From: Adineta steineri
Taxonomy: Eukaryota > Rotifera > Eurotatoria > Adinetida > Adinetidae
Reading direction: 5' to 3'
Assembly: GCA_905250115.1 (NCBI GenBank)
Contig: CAJNOI010000004.1
Coordinates: forward strand, 1,030,621 to 1,094,620
DNA length: 64,000 nucleotides
Below the pieces are notes generated by a model, which was given only the letters and a program-made list of their open reading frames with translations, had not been told where the DNA came from and ran no database searches. A program made the translations under genes and the position numbers. Below, piece after piece: positions 62,630 to 64,000 of this stretch. How positions within the stretch are numbered: the first letter of the stretch is position 1; every line of letters begins with the position of its first letter.

Positions 62630-63243
62630 TTAGAGTTTTTTCATTGGTGTTACTTTTGTTAATGTTGAACAATCATTTATTTGTGATTGAATTTGTTGAT
62701 TTGATAAATAAATTATTGATGGAAGACAAACTGGTTGATAACTAATAACTGGATAATAACCAATAATAACTGGTTGAACAGGATGAGAACGATTTTCTTC
62801 AACCATAACTGTTTCATCTTCACATTTTTTTCTTGAATTTTCTTCACGAATTGAATATGGAGTTGATGAATGATTTGTTCGTGTTGACTAAACATTTGAT
62901 AAAAAATAAATAAATTCTATTAAGAATACAAAGAAATATATTTATTAATAAAATACTTGATGTTTTCGAGTTTTTTGTAATTTTGGTTGTTCTAATGAAT
63001 GAAAAGTAAAACTAAAATTATCATTTGATGTTACTTGACTAATTGAACATTCATTAAATGTAAAATCATCACATTCAGATATCCGTAAATGTTCTAATTC
63101 TCGTGCATTTTTTATAAGAGGTTTTTGTTTTTTCGTATCTTCAAGAATAGATGAATAAAATGTATCACTTAATGATTGAGACGTTGACCAAATGATGATA
63201 AACGTTTTTCATTTTCTTTATTTATTGAACGATGAGAAGACAT
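62630..63243 (-). pseudogene. Small unrecognised protein gene with an apparent 1-base frameshift
   Basis: Two exons are joined by a clean intron (CATCAA|GTATTT to GTTTAG|TCAACA): 62957-63243 and 62630-62887. The lower frame codes about 85 residues before the intron (KNARELEHLRISECDDFTF, FSFTFHSLEQPKL) and 85 after it (VQPVIIGYYPVISYQPVCLP), ending MKKL. The only upstream ATG (63243) opens MSSHRSINKENEKRLSSF, which runs into a stop unless one base is added around 63189-63197; with it the frame reads SLSDTFYSSILEDTKK. Either a one-base deletion, an assembly error at the short A run, or a different first exon explains this. No known family is recognised; it is a short Ser/Gln-rich protein with a Pro/Tyr/Val-rich tail. 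Confidence 0.5.
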
Positions 63244-64000
63244 TTATGTTATTAATTTAAATTCTTTTCTTTTCTTTTCTCACTTGGTTAGTCAAGAAGA
63301 ACGAAGAAAAGAATAAAATTCGAATTATATAATCAATTCATTCTTTTATCGTAATGAGATGCCGCTATTTATCAATTTAAATCATTAAATTATTTAATAT
63401 TCAAATTTGAAGTTTTTATTTTGTGTTGAGTCAATAACAAATACTAAAAGATTTACTGAATTAAATCATTATGGACACGAACGATGTAACACGTAAACGC
63501 TATGTTTGATCTTTAACTATAAACTATTGAGTCAGAATCAAAAGTTAACAGTATTTATAGTACGAAATGTTCTAGAAATTGAATATGTATATATCCACAA
63601 TAAAATATTGTTCGTTTCACATCAAAAACGCTATTAGTCTGTGAATAAGGAGAAGCATCTAATAGTTTATATACAGCCATCAACTTATTTATAATCGTTT
63701 TTGTTTAAACAAATTAATATTAATATATTTGTAGAAATACTCATTTTTAATTACCTAGCTCGTAAAGCAATACGATGGCACTATAAATTTTTGCTGTTAT
63801 ATGTATCATCTTACACTAGAAAGATTCTTCTAATTATATTTGAATCTGAATTAGAGAAATAAAAACCAAATATTTGTGATATCTACGTATGTGTGTGTGT
63901 ATTTATTTACCTAGATAATTTTGATTCGTTAAAATATTCAACAAATAATTGTAAAATTTATGAATAATAAAAAGTAAAGAAAATGAAACGATCATTTGAA
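63244..64000. other. AT-rich flank
   Basis: Upstream of the small frameshifted gene. No gene, RNA or structured repeat was seen apart from a TG run at 63893-63901. Confidence 0.5.

Overview
This is eukaryotic nuclear DNA: AT-rich, with compact genes broken by many 45-90 bp GT-AG introns. The best guess is a bdelloid rotifer. The reasons are metazoan genes (ETS factor, neuronal calcium sensor, TAPT1, ANKRD13), secreted kelch proteins of the AELYNPSTGTW type with threonine-rich linkers, a repeat-bearing LEA-like protein, and scattered TGTGGG motifs (TGTGGG is the described bdelloid telomere unit). The species cannot be read from the window. No rRNA, tRNA or CRISPR was seen.

Layout. 1239-4566 (-): small heat-shock protein with two alpha-crystallin domains. 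4958-5521 (-): MEA1-like. 6012-8860 (-): ANKRD13, 16 exons. 9376-15574 (-): Mcr/TEP6-type thioester-protein relative with an LDLa module and no thioester motif. 16188-24802 (-): very long disordered protein ending in a degenerate kinesin-13-like domain. 25740-27843 (-): unrecognised disordered protein. 30406-30975 (-): LURP-one-related. 32117-34691 (-): ETS factor with PNT domain (ETV6/Yan type), behind a long 5' leader region. 39831-40450 (+): EF-hand neuronal calcium sensor. 41220-45087 (-): DUF4211 (QSER1/PRR12-like) protein, head to head with TAPT1 at 45294-47658 (+). 48039-49305 (-): mitochondrial LEA-like repeat protein. 51240-54148 and 55517-58765 (-): tandem paralogous secreted kelch proteins. 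59980-62600: decayed repeats, TGTGGG-rich hairpins and a LINE-endonuclease-like relic. 62630-63243 (-): small unrecognised gene with an apparent frameshift.

Exon models were built by hand from splice sites. For most multi-exon genes the summed exon lengths are divisible by three and junction phases agree, which supports them. The genes do not form one pathway. Themes that recur are stress and desiccation tolerance (heat-shock, LEA-like), extracellular recognition (Mcr-like, kelch pair) and regulation or signalling (ETS, calcium sensor, DUF4211). The most unusual items are the kelch mosaic pair (probably a bacterial-type propeller fitted with eukaryotic exons), the thioester-less Mcr-like protein, the kinesin-like domain without a recognisable switch II, and the 128-bp inverted repeat that encodes the end of the DUF4211 protein.
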